This document shows, one piece after another, positions 8,851 through 18,669 of a stretch of 64,000 nucleotides of DNA. The position numbers were made by a program, and so were the translations under genes. The DNA is taken from positions 868,001-932,000 of the forward strand of contig NZ_CP180351.1 of assembly GCF_048006345.1 (NCBI RefSeq), given 5' to 3'. The notes under the pieces are model-generated. The model saw only the letters and a list, made by a program, of their open reading frames with translations, searched no databases and was not told where the DNA came from. Positions within the stretch are counted from its first letter, which is position 1. Each line of letters begins with the position of its first letter. Source of the DNA: Marivita sp030148515. Lineage in GTDB: Bacteria > Pseudomonadota > Alphaproteobacteria > Rhodobacterales > Rhodobacteraceae.

Positions 8851-9591
8851 ATGGTCTTGTCTGACTGGCCGTCGGGATATGGGCGACAGGTTCTGGCCGA
8901 GGTGGACAGCACCATGGCCGAAGCCGGGCGACAGGCGACCAGTTTGGCCGGGCCGACGTGGATTTGCGCGTTGCATCAGACAGCGGCGCGCGGGCGGCGG
9001 GGGCGGATCTGGGTGAACCCCGTAGGGAATTTTGCTGCGACATTGGTGTTGCCAACCTCAGATGGGCCGGAAAAGCGGGCGCTGCGCAGTTTTGTGGCGG
9101 CGCTGGCCCTGTTCGATGCGCTTGTCGCGGTGTCGGGGCGCGTCGATGGGCTAACGCTCAAATGGCCGAACGATGTGCTGCTGACCGGCGGCAAGGTGGC
9201 GGGTATCCTGCTGGAAAGCATCGGCGCGCATCTGGCCATCGGCATTGGTGTGAACCTGATTGTGGCGCCCGCGTCCTCCGATGTGGAAGAGCGGGCCGTT
9301 CTTCCGGTCTCGGTTCTTTCGGCACTTGGAGTCGAGGTGGCCCCGGAAGCGTTTCTTGAGGTTCTTGCCGCGACCTATGCCCGGCACGAAGCGCAATTCG
9401 TGACATACGGCTTTGCGCCGATCCGCGAGGCGTGGCTTGCGCGCGCCGCACGGTTGGGTGAGGTGGTCACCGCACGGATGGGTGACCGCGAGGTGACCGG
9501 CACGTTCGAGACTGTGGACGCCGATGGACGGATTGTCCTAAACACCGCGACAGGCCGCCAAGCCATCGCGGCTGCTGATATTTTCTTTTGA
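8851..9591 (+). CDS. birA: Biotin--[acetyl-CoA-carboxylase] ligase
   Basis: Attaches biotin via biotinyl-5'-AMP to the carboxyl-carrier protein. This is the catalytic-domain-only type without the N-terminal HTH repressor domain (about 246 residues). Visible motifs are the biotin/ATP loop RGRRGR near residue 45-50 and KWPNDVLL in the first half, then a C-terminal SH3-like domain with EVTGTFETVDADGRIVL. The exact start is uncertain. AAGGAG at 8842-8847 could serve ATG 8851 or, at better spacing, TTG 8857 (giving an N-terminus SDWPSGYG). ATG 8839 is also in frame. The gene is followed closely by coaX. Confidence 0.9.
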   Translation: MVLSDWPSGYGRQVLAEVDSTMAEAGRQATSLAGPTWICALHQTAARGRRGRIWVNPVGNFAATLVLPTSDGPEKRALRSFVAALALFDALVAVSGRVDGLTLKWPNDVLLTGGKVAGILLESIGAHLAIGIGVNLIVAPASSDVEERAVLPVSVLSALGVEVAPEAFLEVLAATYARHEAQFVTYGFAPIREAWLARAARLGEVVTARMGDREVTGTFETVDADGRIVLNTATGRQAIAAADIFF

Positions 9592-9602
9592 GGGGCAAGG
9601 CC

Positions 9603-10376
9603 ATGCTTCTGTGCATCGACTGTGGCAATACCAATACCGTGTTTTCGATCTGGGACGGGACGCGGTTTCTTTGCACGCTTCGCACGTCGACCCATCATGG
9701 GCGCACCGCAGATGCCTATTTCACCTGGTTCTCGACGTTGATCGGGCATTACAAGATCGAGCCCAATATCACCGATGTGATCATCGCTTCGACCGTGCCG
9801 CGCGTGGTGTGGAACCTGCGGGTGTTTTCCGACCGGTTCTTCGGTGTGCGGCCCATTGTGGTGGGCAAGCCCGAATGCCTGTTGCCGAACCCGCCGCGCG
9901 TCGATGTGGGCACAGGCGTGGGGCCGGACCGTCTGGCCAATGCTGCAGGCGCCTTTGACCGTCATGGCGGCGATTGCGTGGTGGTCGATTTCGGCACGGC
10001 AACGAATTTCGACGTGGTGGCCGAGGATGGCGCTTATGTCGGCGGCGTGATCGCGCCGGGAGTGAACCTGAGCCTTGAGGCGCTGCACCAAGGGGCTGCT
10101 GCCCTGCCGCATGTGGACATCTCGCAACCGGAAAAGGTGATCGGGACGAATACGGTGGCCTGTATCCAGTCGGGCATCTTCTGGGGCTATATCGGCCTGA
10201 TCCAGGGGATCACCGAACGGATCAAGGCGGAATACGGCAAACCAATGAAGGTCATCGGCACCGGAGGGCTTGCGCCCTTGTTCGCGCAGGGTGAACTGCT
10301 ATTTGACACAATTGAAGATGACCTGACCATGCATGGTCTGACGGTCATTCACGCCTATAACACAGAAAACGGATAA
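9603..10376 (+). CDS. coaX: Type III pantothenate kinase
   Basis: ATP-dependent phosphorylation of pantothenate, the first committed step of coenzyme A synthesis. The type III enzyme belongs to the ASKHA superfamily and is 257 residues. The N-terminal phosphate loop CIDCGNTNT (residues 4-12), the GTGVGPDRLANAAGA signature and the second loop VVVDFGTATNFDVV are all present. ATG 9603 follows AGGGGCAAGG, and the gap to birA is 11 bp. The birA-coaX-rnj order downstream of nuo is characteristic of Rhodobacterales. Confidence 0.95.
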   Translation: MLLCIDCGNTNTVFSIWDGTRFLCTLRTSTHHGRTADAYFTWFSTLIGHYKIEPNITDVIIASTVPRVVWNLRVFSDRFFGVRPIVVGKPECLLPNPPRVDVGTGVGPDRLANAAGAFDRHGGDCVVVDFGTATNFDVVAEDGAYVGGVIAPGVNLSLEALHQGAAALPHVDISQPEKVIGTNTVACIQSGIFWGYIGLIQGITERIKAEYGKPMKVIGTGGLAPLFAQGELLFDTIEDDLTMHGLTVIHAYNTENG

Positions 10377-10379
10377 AAC

Positions 10380-12047
10380 ATGAGCGGTGAACGGATCATC
10401 TACCTGCCCCTTGGCGGGGCCGGCGAAATTGGCATGAACGCCTATGTCTATGGCTATGGTAAGCCCGGGAAGGAGCGCCTGATCCTTGTCGATCTGGGCG
10501 TCACCTTTCCCGACATGGACGGCACGCCAGGAGTAGATCTGATCCTGCCGGATATCGCGTGGCTGAAGGAGCGGCGCAATCAGCTTGAGGCGATCTTCAT
10601 CACCCATGCGCATGAAGACCACGTGGGGGCCATCGGCCATTTCTGGGAAGAGCTTGGCGCGCCGATCTATGCGCGGGCTTTCACGGCGCATATCGCGCGG
10701 CTCAAGATGGAGGATGCAGGCCAGTCGCCGGAGACCGTGCGCACCGTGTCGCCCTGGCCGGAAACGGTTGAGGCCGGTCCTTTCAAGGTAGGGTTCGTGC
10801 CGATCTCGCACTCGATCCCCGAAAGCTCGGGTCTGGTGATTGACACGCCACAGGGGCGGATCGTGCATTCGGGCGATTTCAAGATCGACGAAACCCCCGT
10901 GGTGGGCGAGGCCTTTGACCGGGCTCTGTGGGAGGAGATCGGCAAGCCGGGTGTGAAGGCGCTGATCTGCGATTCCACCAACGTGTTTTCCGGTCACGCC
11001 GGGCGGTCGGAAGCGACCGTCGGACCCGAGATCGAGACCCTCGTGCGCGATGCGACCGGTATGGTGGTGGCGACGACCTTTGCCTCGAACGTGGCGCGGG
11101 TGAAGACATTGGCAGAAGCGGCGGTGCGGGCCGGACGGTCGGTCTGCCTTTTGGGCCGTGCGATGCGGCGCATGATCGAAGCATCGATCAAGACCGGCGT
11201 TCTGGCGGATTTCCCGACCGTGGTCAGCCCGGAAGAGGCAACGCAGATCCCACGTGAGAACCTGATGCTGATCGTGACGGGCAGCCAGGGTGAACGCCGG
11301 GCCGCCTCGGCGCAGCTGGCGCGGGGCAAGTTCCAAGGGCTGACGATGGCGGAAGGCGATCTGTTCCTGTTCTCGTCGAAGACCATTCCGGGCAATGAGC
11401 GCGGTGTGATCCAGATCATGAACGCGTTTTCCGAACAGGGTGTGGACGTGGTGGATGACAGTTCTGGCAAGTACCACGTGTCCGGTCACGCCAACCGTCC
11501 CGACCTTGAGACCATGCACGCGCTGGTCAATCCGCAACTGGTGATCCCGATGCATGGCGAACATCGCCATCTGCGCGAACACGTAAAGGTCGCAGGTGCC
11601 GGTGGCCGCAAAGGTGTGTTGGCGGTCAACGGCATGATGATGGACCTCAGCGGCAATGAGCCGACGGTGGCCGAGTATGTCGAAACGGGCCGCACCTATC
11701 TGGATGGTTCGGTCAAGATCGGGGCACTGGACGGGATCGTCCGTGACCGGATTCGGATGGCGCTGAACGGGCATGTGATCGTCACCGTCATTCTGGACGA
11801 AGATGACGAGTTGCTGGGTGAGCCGTGGTGCGAGATCATGGGCCTTCCCGAAATGGGTCGCAGCAATGCGCCGTTGGTCGATGCGCTGGAAGAAGACCTG
11901 TCGCAATTCATCGGCCGGGCCGGGGACAAGACGATCACCGACGATGACAAGCTGGAAGAAGGGCTGCGCCGGATCGCACGTCAGACGACGCAGAACGAGA
12001 TCGGTAAGAAGCCCGAAGTCACCGTCGTGATCAGCAGGCTTGCATGA
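10380..12047 (+). CDS. rnj: Ribonuclease J
   Basis: Metallo-beta-lactamase/beta-CASP nuclease with endo- and 5'-3' exoribonuclease activity in mRNA turnover and rRNA maturation. The protein is 555 residues. The metal-binding motif H76-A-H78-E-D80-H81 is clear. Downstream beta-CASP elements include ISHSIPESSGLVI, HSGDFKID and VSGHANRPDLETMHALV, with MHGEHRHL as a late metal/phosphate motif. It starts 3 bases after coaX, and its TGA overlaps the ATG of gph (ATGA), so it belongs to the birA-coaX-rnj-gph operon. Confidence 0.95.
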   Translation: MSGERIIYLPLGGAGEIGMNAYVYGYGKPGKERLILVDLGVTFPDMDGTPGVDLILPDIAWLKERRNQLEAIFITHAHEDHVGAIGHFWEELGAPIYARAFTAHIARLKMEDAGQSPETVRTVSPWPETVEAGPFKVGFVPISHSIPESSGLVIDTPQGRIVHSGDFKIDETPVVGEAFDRALWEEIGKPGVKALICDSTNVFSGHAGRSEATVGPEIETLVRDATGMVVATTFASNVARVKTLAEAAVRAGRSVCLLGRAMRRMIEASIKTGVLADFPTVVSPEEATQIPRENLMLIVTGSQGERRAASAQLARGKFQGLTMAEGDLFLFSSKTIPGNERGVIQIMNAFSEQGVDVVDDSSGKYHVSGHANRPDLETMHALVNPQLVIPMHGEHRHLREHVKVAGAGGRKGVLAVNGMMMDLSGNEPTVAEYVETGRTYLDGSVKIGALDGIVRDRIRMALNGHVIVTVILDEDDELLGEPWCEIMGLPEMGRSNAPLVDALEEDLSQFIGRAGDKTITDDDKLEEGLRRIARQTTQNEIGKKPEVTVVISRLA

Positions 12048-12700
12048 CGCGCGGTGTTGTCTTCGATCTGGATGGGACACTGATCGACAGCCTCCCCGAT
12101 ATTGCGGCAGCGGCCAATGCGCTCTTGGCGGATCATGGGCTTGCGCCGCTGCCTCAATCGCAGATCGGCAGCTTTGTCGGCATGGGCGAGCGGGTGTTTC
12201 TGGACCGGCTGATCGCGGCGACAGATTTGGATGTGGCGCAGTACGATGCTCTAATGGTCGAATTCATCACGCATTACAAATCAAGCACCGGGCTCACCAC
12301 CGTTTTTCCGGGGGTGATGGAGGTGATTGGCGCGTTGAAGGCCGAAGGCTACAAGTTGGGCATATGTACCAACAAGCCGGGCGTGCCTTTGGCCGCGGTT
12401 CTGGACGCGCTTGATCTGGCCAAATGGTTCGATGTGATCATTGCAGGTGACACGCTGCCTGTACGCAAACCCGACCCTGCGCCGTTGCGACTGGCGTTCG
12501 AGCGGATGGGCGCGACACAGGGCGTCTATGTCGGGGACAGCGATGTGGACGCGGAAACGGCGCAGCGGGCAGGGGTGCCTTTTGCCTTCTTCACCGAAGG
12601 CATCCGCACCAAACCGATTGACGCGATCCCGCATGATCGGGCGTTTGACCGGTTTGATGACCTTCCGGCGATCTGTCTGGAGATCTTGCGCCCGATCTAG
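12044..12700 (+). CDS. gph: Phosphoglycolate phosphatase-type HAD hydrolase
   Basis: HAD-superfamily phosphatase, most likely hydrolysing 2-phosphoglycolate formed during DNA repair or photorespiratory metabolism. It has 218 residues. Motif I is FDLDGTLIDS with nucleophile D8 and acid/base D10. Motif II is CTNKPG, motif III includes RKPDPAP, and motif IV is VGDSDVDAETA. The cap is of the C1 alpha-helical type. It overlaps rnj by four bases and is the last gene of this operon, followed by paired palindromes. Substrate assignment within HAD phosphatases is only probable. Confidence 0.85.
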   Translation: MTRGVVFDLDGTLIDSLPDIAAAANALLADHGLAPLPQSQIGSFVGMGERVFLDRLIAATDLDVAQYDALMVEFITHYKSSTGLTTVFPGVMEVIGALKAEGYKLGICTNKPGVPLAAVLDALDLAKWFDVIIAGDTLPVRKPDPAPLRLAFERMGATQGVYVGDSDVDAETAQRAGVPFAFFTEGIRTKPIDAIPHDRAFDRFDDLPAICLEILRPI

Positions 12701-12703
12701 GCG

Positions 12704-12745
12704 GGCGATGCGTCAACGCATCGCCGCGTGTCCGTCGACGGACAC
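12704..12745. repeat. Paired palindrome element A (terminator-like, convergent genes)
   Basis: The first stem is GGCGATGCG (12704-12712), loop TCAA, CGCATCGCC (12717-12725). It is followed by a perfect 18-bp palindrome at 12728-12745 whose halves are GTGTCCGTC and GACGGACAC. It lies between convergent gph and the DEAD-box gene and probably acts as a two-way terminator. The core GATGCGTC(A/G)ACGCATC recurs near 24205 and 27664. Confidence 0.75.
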
Positions 12746-12756
12746 ACACGCCTTGA

Positions 12757-14259
<1,503 letters not shown>

Positions 14260-14483
14260 GTGTATCCGTTGTTCACGGACTGACTGCGCCCGTGCGTCTG
14301 TTGCGATCCGGCCCGTTTGGCCCTGTGTTTATCCACAATCACGATCTGCGGGGGCTTGTACTCTTGGAACACGGTCGGGTCAATGAGCCGTGTCCGGACT
14401 GCGCGGATGTGCCATGGTTCATGGTGTTTTGGTGGCGATGTGGCAACAATTTCCGGCATTTGGGCCAAATTGTTTACAGCTCG

Positions 14484-16235
14484 TCAGCTGCTGGGCACCG
14501 TGCCAAACACCTTTTTCACCGCTGCGTCGGGGTCGAACCGGGGCTTCAGCAACAGCCCGTGGGCCTTGAGCCGGTTGCGCAGGTCTTCGCTGTCAGCGCA
14601 CATTTCGTCGAAGAACGCGCGCAGCCCGTCTTCGCCTTCCTCGTCGCGCAGGTAGTTCAGAAGGTGGCCGACGTTCTTGAGCGCGTCGTCGGATTTCACG
14701 CGATACGACCCCTTGGACTGGCGGAAGTCCAGCTTGGACAGAAAGCTGTCCCAATCTGGTGCGTGGAGGTGTCCAACATGCACATCGTCCAGATCATACG
14801 TATTCAGTACATCCTCACCTTTCACCCGAAGGCGGTGGATGGCCAAACGCACCTCACCAAGCCCGGTTCGGGCAAAGACCTTGCCCGCGAGATGGCTCAG
14901 GAAGCCGCCGCGCAGATAGCTGCCGAAGGTTGGGTAGATGTCTGTGACGGCTGAAGATGGCACACCGTCTCCTGTGGTGCGAAGTTTGAAATGTGCAGGT
15001 GTTTGCCCTGTGGCGACGGCCAACGCCTCTGCCGGGTAAATCCGTGCGCCAGCCATGTCGCCGGGCACCGACTTGAGCAAGGTCGACAGCTTTTTCGGGC
15101 TCAGGATGAACTCGTCCGTGTCGATATGCCCAAGCCAGTCCACATGGTCCTTGGCATGTTTCAGGGCTTGGGTTGCGTTGTAGGTCTGGCGCAGTTGGTG
15201 CGCCTCGGGGCGGTTTTTGCCGGCTTTTTTCCAGTAGGTGGCATCACAGACCGTCAGCATGACCTTGGGATGTCCGTCAAGCAGACGTGAGACGGCAGGG
15301 TCGGGCGTGTCGAGATAGATATAGACGCGGGACGCCCCGATCTCGAGGTGATGCGCCACGAACCTTGCTACGTCTTGCACAGGCGCATTTGTGGTGCAGA
15401 CAACGCCCCAGGTCGGCGTCTTTGCCGGGAGTTTCGACACAGGCAGCGTCACGCCGGTATCCGTTTCGGAATCGCCATTCTCTTCGATCCGGCGCAGCTT
15501 GCGGGCGCGCAGGCGATGCAGACGGCGGAAGACCGTGCGCGGATCGTCGATCAGGCGCTGCAGCATGTCATGTGCAAGGGGCTGGATCACCGGGTCGCCT
15601 TGAGCTTCCTCCCAAAGCCGGCCGATCATGTTCACGTCGAGACCGCCATCGATCAGTGAAAACGCGTCCATCTGCAGCGGCAACGGTCCTGCGGCGCGCC
15701 CATCAAGTGTGAAGGGCCGGTCAGCCTCGCGTCCCGAAAACAGGCGCTCGCTTTCATACAGCTTCATGGCACCGAACAGCGTCGACAGCGCCAGCCCGGT
15801 GCTGCGTTGGGTCGGTGTTTTGCCATGATCACCAAAGGTCGTCAGGCTGGACACCTTCCAGCGCAGGTCCATTTCGCGCAACAGCACGTCGGCGTGTTCC
15901 GTCCATAGACGCAGGAACAGATCGGCGGTGTGTGCCGGTTGGCTGCGTTTGCGCAGATGTGCGATCAACAGACCGTTGAGGTGCAAAAGCGCGTTTTGCC
16001 CCTCAAGTTCCTTGGCGATTTCCCAGGTCTTGCGGGCATTGTCGGATGTCTTGCGGCTGCTTTCATTGGGTACCGTGACCCGTTGCTGGGCCATCTGGGC
16101 GAGATCACAATCAAGGGGTGGCAAAGCTTCGCCCTTGGCAAAGCCCAGCGGCGCGCGCCGTTCGTTCATCTGTTTGACGATGCCGACCAGCCCTTTTGGA
16201 TAAGCCGGGTTCGGCGGCGATTTTTGACTGCTCAT
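14484..16235 (-). CDS. Glycosyltransferase family 2-like protein with large N-terminal region
   Basis: A 583-residue protein. The C-terminal half from about residue 285 resembles the Glyco_tranf_2_4/GT92-like domain: a start like WGVVCTTNAPVQDVARFVAHHL, a strand ending YIYLDTPDP, and WLGHIDTDEF near residue 375, where the DxD is the likely metal/nucleotide-sugar site. The first 270 residues are hydrophilic and helical with no domain I recognise. No membrane segments or signal peptide were seen. It probably modifies a surface polysaccharide or protein, but acceptor and donor cannot be told. It is a single minus-strand gene, separated from prfC by a cluster of palindromes. Confidence 0.75.
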   Translation of the reverse strand: MSSQKSPPNPAYPKGLVGIVKQMNERRAPLGFAKGEALPPLDCDLAQMAQQRVTVPNESSRKTSDNARKTWEIAKELEGQNALLHLNGLLIAHLRKRSQPAHTADLFLRLWTEHADVLLREMDLRWKVSSLTTFGDHGKTPTQRSTGLALSTLFGAMKLYESERLFSGREADRPFTLDGRAAGPLPLQMDAFSLIDGGLDVNMIGRLWEEAQGDPVIQPLAHDMLQRLIDDPRTVFRRLHRLRARKLRRIEENGDSETDTGVTLPVSKLPAKTPTWGVVCTTNAPVQDVARFVAHHLEIGASRVYIYLDTPDPAVSRLLDGHPKVMLTVCDATYWKKAGKNRPEAHQLRQTYNATQALKHAKDHVDWLGHIDTDEFILSPKKLSTLLKSVPGDMAGARIYPAEALAVATGQTPAHFKLRTTGDGVPSSAVTDIYPTFGSYLRGGFLSHLAGKVFARTGLGEVRLAIHRLRVKGEDVLNTYDLDDVHVGHLHAPDWDSFLSKLDFRQSKGSYRVKSDDALKNVGHLLNYLRDEEGEDGLRAFFDEMCADSEDLRNRLKAHGLLLKPRFDPDAAVKKVFGTVPSS

Positions 16236-16275
16236 ATCCGCAGAGTGCCGTTTCGCTTCGCTTCGATCAACGAAA

Positions 16276-16371
16276 AAGGCATTTCGAAATGCCTTGTTTC
16301 AAGCGTCTTCGAAGACGCTTGTTGACGCGATCTGCATGTCGCGTGCCAAAGCCCGTTCGAACGGGCTTTGG
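16276..16371. repeat. Cluster of TTCGAA-centred palindromes between prfC and the glycosyltransferase
   Basis: There are three perfect palindromes centred on TTCGAA. The 20-bp one at 16276-16295 has left half AAGGCATTTC. The 20-bp one at 16301-16320 has left half AAGCGTCTTC. The 26-bp one at 16346-16371 has left half CCAAAGCCCGTTC. A fourth stem (ACGCGA, 8-nt loop, TCGCGT) lies at 16325-16344. The last palindrome abuts the prfC stop codon, so the array probably terminates or stabilises prfC mRNA. Confidence 0.7.
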
Positions 16372-17979
16372 TCAGACCATCATTTCCTTGGTCGCAGACA
16401 GGGTCACGTCCGGATAGTCCCGACCGATGCGGTCGATATCCCACTGCAGGCGCGTCAGGTAGACGACATCCCCGTCATTGTCCTCAGCCATGTGCTGCTT
16501 GTTGGCTTGGACCAGCTTGTCCACCGCCACCTTGTTCCCATGCACCCAGCGGGCCGAGGTGAATTGCGACGCTTCGAACCGCACAGGCAGGCCGTATTCC
16601 AGCTCGATCCGGCTGCCCAACACCTCGAATTGCAGCGCGCCCACGACGCCGACGATAAAGCCGGAACCGATCATCGGCTTGAACACCTTGGCCGCACCTT
16701 CTTCGGCGAATTGCATCAACGCCTTTTCCAGATGCTTGGCCTTCATCGGATCGCCGGCCCGCACGGTTTGCAGCAGTTCCGGTGCAAAGGACGGGATGCC
16801 CGTCACTTTCAGCGCCTCGCCTTCGGTCAGCGTGTCACCGATGCGCAATTGCCCGTGGTTCGGAATACCGATGATGTCACCCGCCCACGCCTCTTCTGCC
16901 AGTTCCCGGTCAGACGCGAGGAACAGCACAGGGTTGGTGATCGCCATGGGCTTCTTGGACCGCACATGGGTGAGTTTCATGCCACGGTTGAAGTGACCGG
17001 AGGCAAGCCGGACAAAGGCGACACGGTCCCGATGCTTGGGGTCCATATTCGCCTGAACTTTGAAGACAAAGCCAGAAACCTTTGTTTCCTCTGGAAGAAT
17101 TTGCCGAGGGGTGGCTTTCTGAGGCTGCGGTTCCGGGCCGTAGACACCGATCCCGTCCATCAGTTCCTTGACGCCGAACGAGTTGATGGCAGAGCCGAAC
17201 CAGATCGGGGTCATGTGGCCTTCGAGAACGGCCTGCGGGTTCAGTTCGGGCAACAGCTCGCGCGCCATTTCGACCTCTTCCCGCAGTTTGGTCAGCAGGT
17301 GAGCAGGTACATGTTCCGCCAGCTTTGGATCGTCAAGCCCATTGATTTCAATGCTTTCCGCGACCTTGTTGCGGTCGGCGCGGTCCATCAGCTCCAGACG
17401 GTCGCGGATCATGTCGTAGCAGCCAAGGAAATCCCGACCGACGCCAATGGGCCAGCTGGCCGGGGTCACGTCGATTGCAAGGTTTTCCTGAATCTCGTCA
17501 ATGATATCAAAGGTATCGCGGCTTTCCCTGTCCATCTTGTTACAGAAGGTCAGGATCGGCAGGTCCCGCAGGCGGCACACTTCAAACAGCTTTTGAGTCT
17601 GGCTTTCCACACCTTTCGCGCCGTCAATGACCATGACCGCCGCGTCTACTGCTGTCAGAGTGCGATAGGTGTCCTCGGAAAAGTCCGAGTGGCCGGGCGT
17701 GTCTACAAGATTGAAGCGGAAGTTTTTGAAATCGAACGACATTGCCGAAGCAGAGACTGAAATGCCCCGGTCCTGTTCCATCTTCATGAAATCCGACCGC
17801 GTGCGCCGCGCTTCGCCCTTGGCACGCACCTGGCCCGCCATCTGGATGGCGCCGCCGTAAAGAAGGAATTTTTCGGTCAGCGTCGTCTTGCCCGCATCGG
17901 GATGCGAGATGATGGCAAAGGTTCGACGCCGCGCGATTTCGGCGGGCAGGTCAGGGCGAATTGAAAGGATGTCCAGCAT
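16372..17979 (-). CDS. prfC: Peptide chain release factor 3
   Basis: GTPase that recycles RF1/RF2 from the ribosome after termination. It is 535 residues, the family norm. The G-domain motifs are SHPDAGKT (25-32), DRGISVSASA (G2 region), DTPGH and NKMD, followed by RF3-specific domains. The start ATG at 17979 is chosen because it gives the normal RF3 N-terminus ending in RRRTFAIISHPDAG. The stop is next to a palindrome cluster. It is a monocistronic gene with an unrelated unknown gene upstream. Confidence 0.96.
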   Translation of the reverse strand: MLDILSIRPDLPAEIARRRTFAIISHPDAGKTTLTEKFLLYGGAIQMAGQVRAKGEARRTRSDFMKMEQDRGISVSASAMSFDFKNFRFNLVDTPGHSDFSEDTYRTLTAVDAAVMVIDGAKGVESQTQKLFEVCRLRDLPILTFCNKMDRESRDTFDIIDEIQENLAIDVTPASWPIGVGRDFLGCYDMIRDRLELMDRADRNKVAESIEINGLDDPKLAEHVPAHLLTKLREEVEMARELLPELNPQAVLEGHMTPIWFGSAINSFGVKELMDGIGVYGPEPQPQKATPRQILPEETKVSGFVFKVQANMDPKHRDRVAFVRLASGHFNRGMKLTHVRSKKPMAITNPVLFLASDRELAEEAWAGDIIGIPNHGQLRIGDTLTEGEALKVTGIPSFAPELLQTVRAGDPMKAKHLEKALMQFAEEGAAKVFKPMIGSGFIVGVVGALQFEVLGSRIELEYGLPVRFEASQFTSARWVHGNKVAVDKLVQANKQHMAEDNDGDVVYLTRLQWDIDRIGRDYPDVTLSATKEMMV

Positions 17980-18042
17980 GGCCGCGCATATAGGTGGCGC
18001 AGCACGACTTGTCTATAAGTCGCGTGTGTCGAACGGGTTGGA

Positions 18043-18534
18043 TCAGCCGATGAGACGCAGGTTGGGAGAGGTCGCCTTTGCTGGCTCGCCCACCGTCATC
18101 GGAACCACCACGGCATCCTGTTCGGGAATGAATGCCGGAACCACGGCATCTTCGCGACGGTGAATGTCGATCAGAACGTATTCGACGCCGCTGCGGAATT
18201 CGGTATCCGAGACGAAATAGAGCTTGCCGCAGCACACCGTGACGAACACGTCGAGGCGCTGACCCGTCGTTGTCATGAAGACCAGCTCTGCCAGCGTCAC
18301 CAGTTCCTGTGTCGGCACGTTGGCGGCAAGATCAAGCGTGAAGGTTTCGTGCAGAATATCGTCTGACTGGACCGTGACCCATCTTGCATCGCGCTTGGGC
18401 AGGAAGGTGTCGCCAAGGATCAAATCCTGAATGTGGCGGATCGGATCGCCTCTGCACACACCGAATTCGGCGCGCACGCCATCGGCTGGGCAGGCCTTGA
18501 AGCGGGGTAACATGGGTCCAGTGGCAGCAGACAT
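18043..18534 (-). CDS. Conserved hypothetical protein, 163 residues
   Basis: A soluble, beta-rich looking protein of 163 residues that I do not recognise. Features are C15, C27, C101 and C102, a central stretch ILGDTFLPKRDARWVTVQSD, and a hydrophobic/aspartate mixture at the C-terminus. There is no signal peptide or membrane helix. The start is ATG 18534. Longer in-frame extensions run into the divergent SDR gene and are discounted. It is divergent from the SDR gene by 135 bp and lies 63 bp upstream of prfC on the same strand. No function can be offered. Confidence 0.7.
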   Translation of the reverse strand: MSAATGPMLPRFKACPADGVRAEFGVCRGDPIRHIQDLILGDTFLPKRDARWVTVQSDDILHETFTLDLAANVPTQELVTLAELVFMTTTGQRLDVFVTVCCGKLYFVSDTEFRSGVEYVLIDIHRREDAVVPAFIPEQDAVVVPMTVGEPAKATSPNLRLIG

Positions 18535-18669
18535 AAACAAACACTCTTTTGCAAACCGGTGTTCAGGAACGCGCACCGGTATGGGTTTAAGATCGTTTGG
18601 AAATGTGGCACCTCTAAGGGCAGGCCGTGGCATTTCACGGACAAATCTGACCAAATTGGGAGTGATCGA

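Noticed and set aside
10299..12080. 593-codon open frame antisense to rnj
   Set aside because: Mirrors RNase J codons and has no domain. The plus-strand product has all nuclease motifs.
18559..18669. N-terminal extension of the SDR protein
   Set aside because: The extension contains no SDR features and ATG 18670 gives the normal start of the Rossmann fold.
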